41,450 nt of DNA from a candidate division KSB1 bacterium. GTDB taxonomy: Bacteria; Zhuqueibacterota; Zhuqueibacteria; JANLFK01; Oleimicrobiaceae. A program made the translations under genes and the position numbers. Positions within the stretch are counted from its first letter, which is position 1; every line of letters starts with the position of its first letter. The notes beneath the pieces are model-generated. The model made no database searches. It was not told the DNA's origin and worked only from the letters and a program-made list of their open reading frames with translations. The stretch lies in NCBI GenBank assembly GCA_034506335.1, contig JAPDPR010000034.1, forward strand, positions 1 to 41,450, written 5' to 3'. Shown piece by piece: positions 25,076-32,182 of this stretch.

Positions 25076-26230
25076 CTAATCCTCCCAGTCGTCATGAATC
25101 CAGCGCTTGTAGTAGAATTCGTCATCTTCGTCGGGGTTCAGCCGTTGCATGACCTCATAGAACCAAAAATCCAACGATGCCTCGTGGAGATCAAGCCTGG
25201 GAAACAAGTTGTCCACGCCCTTTTCCAATACGCGGCCGATGCGGTGCAGGAAGGCGGCGGCCAGCTCCGGAATGTCGATGAACGGCAATTCCTCGCGGCG
25301 ACGGAGCTCGTCGTAGAGCAAGGCCATCAAGCGTCCACCGGGAATGTAAGCCAAGGCCCGCGTCTTCATCACCGGGAAAAAGACGTCGATGACTTTGCGT
25401 GAGGTCTTGTATGCGGCACGCGTTGCCGCCTGGACGATGTCTTTGGGCAAAAACAGGCTGGTGGAGTAGGGGCCATGCCTGCCGTACTCGGGCACGGCCG
25501 GATTCCGGCTGCAGTGGTCCAGACTGCCCCGCCAATCAGCGAATGCCGTCACCTCCACGTGAAAACCAGCCCTTTCCAGGGCGGAAGGGAACTGCACGGC
25601 GAGTAGCCCCATCACGTGCTTGGTGGTCTCGATCGCCTTGTCGCTGAGCGGCTCAAGCTCCCATTGGAAAAGGCCGTTGCGGTCAATGTCCTTCACGTAG
25701 ACCGGCGGAAACCCGGGCAGCAATCCAGAGCTCGCCGAAGCCACGGTGTTGACATAGACCACCTCTTTTGCGCCCGCTTCGCGCAAGGCGGCAACAACGC
25801 GTTCGAAGGCCTGGCCCTCTGTAGCCAACCCATCGTTGATCCAGTGAAAGCGCGGGCCAAGCTCCAGTTCCCGGGCAATTCGCTGCATCTGTAGCCCAGT
25901 CTGGTAGCCCACCGAAAGGGAAAGGTCGCGGGCGATGACGGTAAGGCTCCCTTTCGCGCCCAGGCGGAACAAAGCCGCTACTGCCAAGGCTCCGCCAAGT
26001 CCTCGACCGGTGCCTCCAGCCAGCAGGAAGTGGCGGTTGGCCATCCAGTTTAGGTTGTAAATGCGCCGGTTCACCAGCAGCGTTTGCTCGGCCCGCGTTC
26101 TCTCGATGAATTCGCGCGCAACAGCTGGAAAACGCTCAGCCTCTGCCTTCGTGGGCCGACGCAAAGGGGGTGCACCGCGCCTGATGGGTAGCCCCGGTGC
26201 CGGCCGTGCAAATGGGCTCAGTATTTTCAT
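25076..26230 (-). CDS. Divergent FabV-like (enoyl-ACP/enoyl-CoA reductase type) Rossmann oxidoreductase
   Basis: 384 residues. A short basic N-terminus replaces the usual FabV nucleotide-binding start. A glycine-rich loop AGGTGRGLGG (about 68-77) follows. The segment VVYVNTVASASSGLLPG resembles the FabV LVVYSLASPRR strand and loop. The region LEPLSDKAIETTKHVMG matches the conserved LEPATxEEIxATVxVMG of FabV, and VTAFADWRG aligns with its TAFxYxG strand. The catalytic Y-x8-K of FabV is altered: a Tyr is followed by Lys after 7 residues (GPYSTSLFLPKD), or an earlier Tyr by 13. Family membership is inferred from these blocks; substrate is unknown. Its place inside a nitrosative-stress cluster is unexpected. 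It starts at the ATG after a GAGAGAG stretch. Confidence 0.55.
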   Translation of the reverse strand: MKILSPFARPAPGLPIRRGAPPLRRPTKAEAERFPAVAREFIERTRAEQTLLVNRRIYNLNWMANRHFLLAGGTGRGLGGALAVAALFRLGAKGSLTVIARDLSLSVGYQTGLQMQRIARELELGPRFHWINDGLATEGQAFERVVAALREAGAKEVVYVNTVASASSGLLPGFPPVYVKDIDRNGLFQWELEPLSDKAIETTKHVMGLLAVQFPSALERAGFHVEVTAFADWRGSLDHCSRNPAVPEYGRHGPYSTSLFLPKDIVQAATRAAYKTSRKVIDVFFPVMKTRALAYIPGGRLMALLYDELRRREELPFIDIPELAAAFLHRIGRVLEKGVDNLFPRLDLHEASLDFWFYEVMQRLNPDEDDEFYYKRWIHDDWED

Positions 26231-26255
26231 CGTCAACGTCTCTCTCGAGTATCGA

Positions 26256-26281
26256 CCCCTTCACACCCTAAGGCGAAGGGG
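26256..26281 (-). other. Intergenic hairpin upstream of the FabV-like gene
   Basis: CCCCTTC and GAAGGGG form a 7-bp stem with a 12-nt loop between the hemerythrin and FabV-like genes. No U-run follows on the minus strand, so a stabilising or processing role is more likely than termination. Confidence 0.4.
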
Positions 26282-26335
26282 CCCATAACAGAAACAACTT
26301 GTATACCTGCTCGCCAAGAACCCGGCGCCAGACCT

Positions 26336-26881
26336 TCAGGTCTTGCGCCCTACCAACTCCTGCGCCAGGCCATGGTATCTCTCATGCACCCCCTGCCCTA
26401 TTTCCTCTTCTTCCACCCTCTCGAAGGTGGTGGCAAGTTCCCCCTCCTCGGAGGGAGTCAGAATCCTCTCAGCAAGAGGAAACAGAACCTGTTCCTCCTT
26501 GGCGATGTGGAAACGGAGGAGTTCAGCATAGTCGCGCAAGGCCTTGGCCACCTGCCTAGCTGCGGCCGAGTTGCCCTGACCCCAAGCCCTGAGACCCTCC
26601 TGGGCGCTGCGAAGAAAACCTCTACCCATTTCATGCTCTTGTAGCATCACCACCACAGGCCCGCGGGCAGAAGGTTTTGCACTCAGCAACTTGAAGAGGT
26701 GTTCCTCTTCCTTGCGATGGTGGCAGCGGTCGGCAAAGTTGCGGAAAAAGTCCACCATCTGCTCCACCCGTGCGTGGTCGACGTTTGCGGTGCGAACAAT
26801 CCTCTCCGCTTCGAGTTCCGCTTGCTCCACCACCATCAGGATAATGCGGTGCTCTTCCATCAACGTCTGAGTAGGTCTCAT
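26336..26881 (-). CDS. Hemerythrin-domain cation-binding protein
   Basis: A 181-residue single-domain hemerythrin-like protein. Di-iron ligand candidates are in order TLMEEHRIIL (His12), HHRKEEEHLFKLL (about 62-74), LQEHEMGR (about 90-97) and FHIAKEEQVLFPLAERIL (about 132-149). The H-x3-E and H-x4-E spacing of the family is kept. Such proteins bind O2 or NO or protect iron-sulfur clusters (family knowledge). I chose the ATG with GGGAGG directly upstream; the frame extends another 78 nt without a ribosome-binding site. It shares the iron-based NO-handling theme with the neighbouring DUF438 protein. Confidence 0.9.
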   Translation of the reverse strand: MRPTQTLMEEHRIILMVVEQAELEAERIVRTANVDHARVEQMVDFFRNFADRCHHRKEEEHLFKLLSAKPSARGPVVVMLQEHEMGRGFLRSAQEGLRAWGQGNSAAARQVAKALRDYAELLRFHIAKEEQVLFPLAERILTPSEEGELATTFERVEEEEIGQGVHERYHGLAQELVGRKT

Positions 26882-27053
26882 CTGCCTCCCATCCATAGGT
26901 GCAGCAGCTCTGGTCTCTTTGTGCCACGGGCGGCGTTCCCTGGAGCCGGACGCCCACAAACCTGGTGCTCCCGCATCCTTCCCTGCAGGCAGGTGGCGGG
27001 ACGCCCCGTTTTCTCTCCAAGTCAGTGGCCACAGCCCTCAGGCCGCTCGACTG

Positions 27054-27386
27054 TTAGGCGTGAATCATCGTCAGCACCATCTTGCAGCGTTCGTCCGCTT
27101 CGACCGCATGGGGCCGCCCAGCCGGCATGAGGATGGCCTGTCCAGCCGCTGTGCGAAACGCCTTGCCTTCAATGATAATGGTCGCCGCACCCTCGAGCAC
27201 CTGGACGAGTGCGTCGAAGGGGGCGGTGTGTTCGCTGAGGCGTTGCCCCTTGTCGAAAGCAAATAGCGTGACCGATCCTCCTGCTGCCTGCACGACCGCC
27301 CTGCTAACGATGGCCTCAGGCTGGTATTCCACCAGCCCGGCAAGGTCACATGGCCACTGTGGGGATCCCTGCTCAGTCACCTTCAT
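27054..27386 (-). CDS. Small cupin-domain protein
   Basis: A 110-residue single cupin barrel. The first cupin motif is seen as LSEHTAPFDALVQVLEG (about 51-67), with a His ligand but without the second His and with Asp at the position of the usual Glu. The second is AGQAILMPAGRPHAVEA (about 81-97), with the C-terminal His. Similar small cupins recur next to anaerobic redox and NO genes; the ligand or substrate is not known. It follows the 4Fe-4S gene by 12 nt, so the two are surely co-transcribed. Confidence 0.88.
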   Translation of the reverse strand: MKVTEQGSPQWPCDLAGLVEYQPEAIVSRAVVQAAGGSVTLFAFDKGQRLSEHTAPFDALVQVLEGAATIIIEGKAFRTAAGQAILMPAGRPHAVEADERCKMVLTMIHA

Positions 27387-27398
27387 TTTACCTTCTCC

Positions 27399-28259
27399 TC
27401 ATCCAGCCACGCGTGCTGCGCCTGGCACCAGCCAGTCCTCATGCAAAACCTCTCCTCGCAAACCGACTACGATATACTTGATACCGATCTTCCGCTGGGC
27501 CTCCGCGGCAGCGCGCTGGGCAAGGCGCACCAGGCCGCCACAACACGGCACTTGCATTACCATCACCGTCAGGGACTTTACCTGTGCCTCGTCAATAAGC
27601 ACACGGACCTTTTCCACATAGATTTCTTGTCCCTCATCCAGCTTGGGACAGGCGATGGCGATAGTGTGACCACGGAGATAGCTGCGGTGAAAGTCACCCA
27701 CGGCATAAGCCACGCAGTCAGCCACAAGCAGCAGGTCAGAGCCACGAAAGTGGGGTGCGCGCGGCGCAATGAGGTGGAGCTGCACCGGCCACTGCTGCAG
27801 GTAGGAAAAGGGTGCTGGTGACTTCTCATCCGCCGAGGGTTGTGGCGCGAAGCTCAGGGCGCGTGAGCCTGGACAACTGCCCTCGCGCGCTGGACCAGAG
27901 GACATACCCTCCGGCACCGGGATGTGGTGGAGACGCAGGTACTCCAGCGCGATATTCAGGCATTCCTCCTGACCATGCGCCGCGAGGTGCTCCAGGTGAG
28001 CTCTCACAGTGTTTGCGCCCTGAGCCACGATGGTGGCCATGACCGCGCGCTCGTCGTAGGCGCCTGATTCTCGTTCAATCACTGTGATTGCACCTTCCGG
28101 ACAGTGCCCAATGCAGGCGCCCAACCCGTCACAAAAGAGGTCACTCACCAAGCGCGCCTTGCCATCGATGATCTGCAGCGCGCCTTCCGGGCAGTTGGGG
28201 ATGCAAAGGCCACACCCCGTACACTTTTCCTCGTCAATGCTGATAATCCTACGCTTCAT
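27399..28259 (-). CDS. 4Fe-4S dicluster-ferredoxin-domain protein
   Basis: 286 residues. The N-terminus has two ferredoxin cluster motifs, CTGCGLCIPNCPEGA (about 13-27) and CDGLGACIGHCPEGA (about 43-57), each C-x2/x4/5-C-x3-CPEG-like, for two 4Fe-4S clusters. A conserved-looking C-terminal part (about 165-280) contains LLLVADCVAYAVGDFH, IACPKLDE and MQVPCCGGLVRLAQ, whose isolated Cys residues could coordinate another metal. Proteins of this build accompany hybrid-cluster and NO genes in anaerobes (family knowledge); electron transfer is inferred. The ATG has GGAGA 4 nt upstream. It is the first gene of the NO island, downstream of the TTGAC-N4-GTCAA box. Confidence 0.88.
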   Translation of the reverse strand: MKRRIISIDEEKCTGCGLCIPNCPEGALQIIDGKARLVSDLFCDGLGACIGHCPEGAITVIERESGAYDERAVMATIVAQGANTVRAHLEHLAAHGQEECLNIALEYLRLHHIPVPEGMSSGPAREGSCPGSRALSFAPQPSADEKSPAPFSYLQQWPVQLHLIAPRAPHFRGSDLLLVADCVAYAVGDFHRSYLRGHTIAIACPKLDEGQEIYVEKVRVLIDEAQVKSLTVMVMQVPCCGGLVRLAQRAAAEAQRKIGIKYIVVGLRGEVLHEDWLVPGAARVAG

Positions 28260-28302
28260 GAGCTCTCCATTTTGCCGTGGCATTTCTCCGATTGTCGTCG
28301 TA

Positions 28303-28344
28303 AATTTATGAGCGACAGGCAGGCCTTTCCTTGACGTGGGTCAA
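28303..28344 (-). promoter_or_regulatory. Crp/Fnr-type operator (TTGAC-N4-GTCAA) with class II promoter
   Basis: CTTGACGTGGGTCAAG contains a perfect inverted repeat (TTGAC box at 28331-28344, flanked by C and G that also pair). It lies between the divergent Fe-S gene and the Crp/Fnr gene. On the minus strand a -10-like TAAATT (28308-28303) puts the predicted start near 28296, so the box centre falls at about -41.5, the classical class II activator position. The half-site TTGAC fits FNR, DNR/NNR and HcpR-type regulators. Autoregulation on the + strand is possible. Confidence 0.8.
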
Positions 28345-28395
28345 GAAAACGTCACTTTTTCTGCGGGGTGACAGGACAGGCCAAGGAGAACCACA

Positions 28396-29046
28396 ATGGA
28401 CCCTGAGCTTATTCTCAAAAAGATAGGGCTGTTTGAACGGTTCTCGCCGGAGAGCATACGGGCCTTGGCACAAATCTGCCTGCCCAAGCGAGTGGCAAAA
28501 AGGCAGGTACTGTTCTTGGAAGGTGACAGGGGGCACTCGCTCTACATCCTGGCCAGCGGGGCGGTCCAGCTTTACAAAACCGCCGCGGATGGTCGAGAGG
28601 TGGTCATCAAGGTGGTGAAGCCCGGCGAGTTATTTGCCGAAGCAATACTTTTCGAACAGGAATGCTATCCGGTGAGCGCAGTCGCCTTACGGGAAAGCGT
28701 GGTCTACCTCCTCCCCAAGCTTCAGTTCCACTGCCTTTTGGAGCAGGAACGCTTCCGTAACGAGTTCATCGCCAATCTTTTTGCCAAACTTCGCTTTCTC
28801 ACCGAGCAGATGGTCCAGCGCTCCTCTGCCGACGCAGAAGAGCGGTTGTGGTGCTTTATTGAGGAACACTTCGGGCGTGTTACGCGCGTACTCTCTCCGC
28901 TTTCCAAGAAGACTGTGGCAGCAGCTATAGGCGCTACGCCGGAAACGCTCTCCCGTCTTCTGCTGAAACTGAGAAAAGAGGGAAAACTGCGCTGGGAGCG
29001 CCGGGTTGTCGAGATCGACCCACGTGTGTGGGAGCAGCGGCGATGA
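28396..29046 (+). CDS. Crp/Fnr-family transcription regulator, DNR/HcpR-like
   Basis: 216 residues. The cyclic-nucleotide-binding-fold sensor spans about 10-120 (VLFLEGDRGHSLYILASGAVQLY, then GELFAEA), followed by the long dimer helix and a C-terminal winged HTH (about 150-205). The recognition helix reads GATPETLSRLLLKLRKEG. Its E-x2-S-R pattern is the one that reads TTGAY half-sites in FNR relatives, which matches the perfect box in its own upstream region. The N-terminus lacks the Cys cluster of oxygen-sensing FNR, so a haem-based or other NO-responsive sensor of the DNR/HcpR kind is more likely (inference). The ATG has AAGGAG 8 nt upstream. It is divergent from the NO island. Confidence 0.92.
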   Translation: MDPELILKKIGLFERFSPESIRALAQICLPKRVAKRQVLFLEGDRGHSLYILASGAVQLYKTAADGREVVIKVVKPGELFAEAILFEQECYPVSAVALRESVVYLLPKLQFHCLLEQERFRNEFIANLFAKLRFLTEQMVQRSSADAEERLWCFIEEHFGRVTRVLSPLSKKTVAAAIGATPETLSRLLLKLRKEGKLRWERRVVEIDPRVWEQRR

Positions 29047-29316
29047 ACCGTTTCTCGGTGCGTCACCCTAGCAGTTTCCAGTGCGCGCCTCCGCCAACAC
29101 CTGCACGCTCAGGGCGATGCCACCTAGTTCACCCTGCTGGTCGAGCAGAGGTCATGCATCTTGCAAAAGGGCCTCGATGGCCGGCGTTCCAAAGGTAAGC
29201 ACTTACGGGCCACGCTATTCTTTGTGCCGTGCCCGTCGCTGGGGGACCAGCCGTGTTCGAATGCAAAGGGGAGGAAAACGCCGGCGCTGATCTCGTCGGC
29301 TTGCCAGCTGCGGGCT
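29047..29316. other. Intergenic region with no recognised gene
   Basis: The convergent 3' ends of the regulator and anti-sigma genes are separated by 270 nt. A minus-strand frame around 29065-29190 reads like degraded coding sequence with in-frame stops, but I cannot assign it. No strong terminator was seen. Confidence 0.3.
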
Positions 29317-29556
29317 TTAGCTCTGCGGTTTCTCCAGTTTGAGCACCTTCCACAATCTCAGGTCCACCTCTTCCGGCACATCCGCCTTGGGCAGGCACTG
29401 GAACAAGCGCACCGTCTTGCGCAGCGAATCCACCACCGCACAGCACTGCGGACACTCCTCCAGATGAGCCCTGATCATTCGACACTGCTCCGAATCCAGC
29501 TCCTCATCCAGCGCCGCGCAAATCTCATCCAACTTGTGCAAACATCTTGCGCTCAC
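29317..29556 (-). CDS. Zinc-finger anti-sigma factor
   Basis: A 79-residue protein with the ZAS signature: an N-terminal Cys, then HLEECPQC (His31, Cys35, Cys38; H-x3-C-x2-C) in a helix-rich domain, with DEELDSEQCRMIRAHL before it. There is no transmembrane helix, so it is a soluble anti-sigma, of the kind that releases its sigma upon thiol oxidation in characterised cases (RsrA type); that role is inferred here. The GTG start overlaps the sigma gene stop as GTGA, which supports stoichiometric co-production. Confidence 0.85.
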   Translation of the reverse strand: MSARCLHKLDEICAALDEELDSEQCRMIRAHLEECPQCCAVVDSLRKTVRLFQCLPKADVPEEVDLRLWKVLKLEKPQS

Positions 29557-30143
29557 TTCTTACCCCTCTCCACATACTCAGCAAGACGATCGCGCAAAAA
29601 TAACCTCGCCCGATGAATATGCGTCTTCACCGTCGCCACATTCAACTCCAACATCTCCGCAATCTGCTGCAGCGACAACCCCTCCATGTCCTTCAACACA
29701 AACGCCGTCTTGTACTTCGGCGGCAGCGCCTCAATCGCCTCCTCCATCACCCTCCGCAGCTCCGCATTCAACACCATCGCCTCCGGACTCTCAGCCAGCG
29801 AACGGTTGAACGCAGCAAGATCTCGACTCTCATCCAAATTGTACTCTTCCAACGAGTATACCGGCGTCCTCCGCTTGCGCAGCTGCATCAATGCAAAATT
29901 GGTGGCAATGCGATAAATCCACGTGCCCAACTGCGCATCCCCGCGAAAGCTGGGCAGCGCCTCCAGCACCTTGATGAATGTCTCCTGCATCACCCCCTCC
30001 GCCTCCTCCACGTTCCCCGTCAGTCGCAGCGCCACATTGTACACCATCTGCTCGTACTTCCGCACGATGGCCGCCTGTGCGCCACGATCACCCGCCTTGG
30101 CCCGCTCAATAAGCTCAGCTTCGCTTTCCTGCACCAACACCAT
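29553..30143 (-). CDS. ECF-type RNA polymerase sigma factor
   Basis: 196 residues with sigma region 2 (about 20-90: YNVALRLTGNVEEAEGVMQETFIKVL, FRGDAQLGTWIYRIATNFALMQLRKRR) and region 4 (about 125-190: EAIEALPPKYKTAFVLKDMEGLSLQQIAEMLELNVATVKTHIHRARLFLRDRL). The sequence lacks regions 1 and 3, as ECF sigmas do. It is RpoE/SigW-like, and its specific promoter targets are unknown. Co-located with a ZAS anti-sigma and downstream of thioredoxin, OsmC and TlpA genes, it may control a thiol or envelope redox response (inference). Confidence 0.95.
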   Translation of the reverse strand: MVLVQESEAELIERAKAGDRGAQAAIVRKYEQMVYNVALRLTGNVEEAEGVMQETFIKVLEALPSFRGDAQLGTWIYRIATNFALMQLRKRRTPVYSLEEYNLDESRDLAAFNRSLAESPEAMVLNAELRRVMEEAIEALPPKYKTAFVLKDMEGLSLQQIAEMLELNVATVKTHIHRARLFLRDRLAEYVERGKK

Positions 30144-30182
30144 GCGCCTTTACCGCAAACTCCGACTGAGTGCCTTGTGCGC

Positions 30183-30211
30183 AAGATACACAAACATTGG
30201 CAAAAAAGCAA
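30183..30211 (-). promoter_or_regulatory. Possible promoter of the sigma/anti-sigma pair
   Basis: TTGCTT (30211-30206) and TATCTT (30188-30183) are spaced by 17 nt, predicting a start near 30176, about 33 nt before the sigma ATG. Each hexamer matches the sigma-70 consensus at four of six positions. The 118-nt gap after the thioredoxin gene supports an independent promoter. Confidence 0.45.
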
Positions 30212-30261
30212 GGCCAAACTCGGTTGGGTGCAGTAAAGGCGCAGGCGTGGATACCTTGGCG

Positions 30262-30600
30262 CTAGTTCTTTGCAGGGGTCAGGTGGCGGTCAACCATCTT
30301 TTTCAGTTCCTTTTCCGGCACGGCCCCCACAATCTTGTCTACCACTTGGCCGTCCTTGAACAAGATCAGTGTGGGTATGCCCGTGACGCCGTAAGTCATT
30401 GCCGCCTTGCCATGGAGGTCCACATTCACTTTGCCCACTTTCAGTCTCCCGGCATAATCCGCGGCCACCTTCTCCACCACCGGCGCCACCATGCGGCACG
30501 GCCCACACCATTCCGCCCAAAAATCCACCAAGACCAAACCCTTGTGTTCAGTCACCTCGCTTGCGAAATTAGCATCTGTCAGTTCTACTGGTTTTCCCAT
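30262..30600 (-). CDS. trxA: Thioredoxin
   Basis: A 112-residue cytoplasmic thioredoxin with the active site [11 protein letters not shown] (about 27-37), the buried Asp in VDFW, and the cis-proline loop [11 protein letters not shown] (about 74-84). No signal peptide. It reduces protein disulfides with thioredoxin reductase, not present in the window. It follows the OsmC-like gene by 3 nt in a redox operon. Confidence 0.96.
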   Translation of the reverse strand: MGKPVELTDANFASEVTEHKGLVLVDFWAEWCGPCRMVAPVVEKVAADYAGRLKVGKVNVDLHGKAAMTYGVTGIPTLILFKDGQVVDKIVGAVPEKELKKMVDRHLTPAKN

Positions 30601-30603
30601 CTG

Positions 30604-31038
30604 TTACCTCCCTTGTTCTGCTTGTTTTGGTCGAATCTCTACATCAACAGAGATCTCACAGGCCTGGCGCAGCATCGCCGATACCGAGCAATAGGTGCTT
30701 TGGGAGAGCTGCACTGCCCTGTTCACCGCTTCCGGAGGGATATTGTCGCCGACCAACACGTACTTGAGTCGAATCGCTGTGAAAGTCTTTGGATGTTCCT
30801 TGGCACGATCTGCCTCCACTTCCATGTAGAAATCGTCGTATTTCACCCGCATCTTATCAAGGATGGAGGCCACATCCATACCAGTACACCCGGCCAGAGC
30901 CACCAGGAGCAATTCCATGGGCCGAGAACCGGCGTTGCTACCTCCCACTTTCGGGTCAGCATCCATCGCCACCCAGTGGTTGGAGTCCGCTTTGCCTACA
31001 AAGGTCAAACCTTGTACCTGCCGCACTATGGCCTTCAT
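30604..31038 (-). CDS. OsmC/Ohr-family protein
   Basis: A 144-residue OsmC-like protein. The central helix motif is LLVALAGCTGMDVASILDKM (about 45-64) with its conserved Cys, and the second Cys lies in YCSVSAMLRQACEISVDVEI near the C-terminus (two candidates 11 apart). Characterised members are thiol-dependent peroxidases for organic hydroperoxides. The spacing here resembles the YhfA/OsmC-like branch, whose substrates are less clear. It lies 3 nt from both neighbours, DUF1858 upstream and trxA downstream, so thioredoxin may be its reductant (inference). Confidence 0.88.
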   Translation of the reverse strand: MKAIVRQVQGLTFVGKADSNHWVAMDADPKVGGSNAGSRPMELLLVALAGCTGMDVASILDKMRVKYDDFYMEVEADRAKEHPKTFTAIRLKYVLVGDNIPPEAVNRAVQLSQSTYCSVSAMLRQACEISVDVEIRPKQAEQGR

Positions 31039-31041
31039 ACC

Positions 31042-31275
31042 CTATTCCTCTGCAAGGTAGAGATTGAGCTCATGGACAAGGGCAGCTATCTCGGCCTCAG
31101 AAAAGCCCTTGTCGCGAGCACTGCTAGCCACCGTACCCCACACCGGTTCCCCGCATGCCAGGCACTTGATTCCGTGCTCCATCAAAAAGCGCACGGCGCG
31201 CGGGTACCTATTCACCAGCTCCTCGATGGGCGTCTGGCCCTCTACCAACGGCGCAGGCGTGCGCTCCTCACTCAT
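31042..31275 (-). CDS. DUF1858-domain small protein
   Basis: 77 residues with a DUF1858 helical domain (PIEELVNRYPRAVRFLMEHGIKCLACGEPVWGTVASSARDKG, shown here in parts: VNRYPRAVRFL, then CLACGEPVWGT). The C-x2-C of the family (Cys39, Cys42) is intact, unlike in the DUF1858 part of the multidomain protein at 23560. Family members are thought to handle redox or metal chemistry; the function is not established. The ATG overlaps the tlpA stop (ATGA). Confidence 0.85.
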   Translation of the reverse strand: MSEERTPAPLVEGQTPIEELVNRYPRAVRFLMEHGIKCLACGEPVWGTVASSARDKGFSEAEIAALVHELNLYLAEE

Positions 31276-31805
31276 CGTGCATCCCTCATCTTTTTCCTCC
31301 GCGCAAGGAGCGTCTTGATGTCGCGTTCAAACATTTGCTTCGGCGTGTAGCCCACGTATTTTTGGTGGATGTACCCCTCGTGGTCAATGACAAAGGTAGT
31401 TGGGATGCCCTCGATTGGTCCATAGCCCCTGAAGACCTCGTCCGTGGCAATTAGGTTGAGGTAAGGCACCCGGTGCTCGCGGACAAAAGAGCGTACGGCA
31501 TCCACGCCATTGCGCGCCGCCGCAACCCCGATCATCACAAAACCACTGTCCGCGTACGCGCGATGTAGCTCCGCAAACTCTGGAATCTCCCTGCGACACG
31601 GTGGGCACCAAGTATCCCAGATATCCACAATGACCACTTTGCCGCGAAAGTCCGACAGACTGTGGGTCTTGCCGTCGAGATCCTTGAGCCGAAAGTCATA
31701 GGCCTTCTTCCTGCCCTCTTGCGCCTGCGGGGCGTCGTCTACCCAGGCCGCCGCCAGAAGCGCGACAACCAGCAACAAAGCCCTTGTGATGCTCAATGCC
31801 TTCAT
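31272..31805 (-). CDS. TlpA/ResA-like periplasmic thiol-disulfide oxidoreductase
   Basis: 177 residues. An N-terminal signal or anchor helix (ITRALLLVVALLAAAW, about 5-20) is followed by a TlpA-type thioredoxin fold with active site DTWCPPCRREIPEF (about 66-79) and the cis-proline EGIPTTFVID. It probably reduces disulfides outside the cytoplasm, as in cytochrome c or envelope protein maturation (inference). The ATG with GGGGAGG 8 nt upstream was chosen over a longer frame that would bury the signal peptide. It heads the redox operon with DUF1858, OsmC and thioredoxin genes. Confidence 0.92.
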   Translation of the reverse strand: MKALSITRALLLVVALLAAAWVDDAPQAQEGRKKAYDFRLKDLDGKTHSLSDFRGKVVIVDIWDTWCPPCRREIPEFAELHRAYADSGFVMIGVAAARNGVDAVRSFVREHRVPYLNLIATDEVFRGYGPIEGIPTTFVIDHEGYIHQKYVGYTPKQMFERDIKTLLARRKKMRDAR

Positions 31806-32182
31806 CTGGTTTGCCTCCCCTCGTTTCTCCCTTATCTGTCTGGCCAAAGGGTGCGTGTTGACCTCGGACCGCGACCTAATGAACACCGCACGACTCACAT
31901 AAGCTCTTCCATTAGATAACGCGCGTTGGCAAAAGTTTCACCGGTACCACAGCCGGGAGAGACGGTATCCTGTGCCGAGCAACGCGCATGCGACTGCCTC
32001 CGGAGGCCCCCTTCACCGCGGAAAGGGATTCAGGCGCCAGGGGACTCTGAGAGGGAGGATGCATGGTATACAAGGAACTAAGGGGTTGAGGTATATGAGG
32101 GAAGAATTGCTTGAGGGGTTGCGAGCAATTAGTGTTGGGATTTAGGTTTTGTAGCATAATCCCTCTAAACACGGAGGGAGAG
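31806..32182. other. Intergenic region upstream of tlpA and the IS remnant
   Basis: About 375 nt hold the divergent upstream regions of tlpA and the transposase remnant. No convincing promoter hexamers with 16-18 nt spacing were found for tlpA. The part before the transposase contains two GAGGGGTTG/AAGGGGTTG copies, and I could not define clear terminal inverted repeats for the element. Confidence 0.35.

Noticed and set aside
29923..31350. Plus-strand frame of 475 codons across sigma, thioredoxin, OsmC and DUF1858 genes
   Set aside because: It spans four well-identified genes on the other strand and has no recognisable domain.
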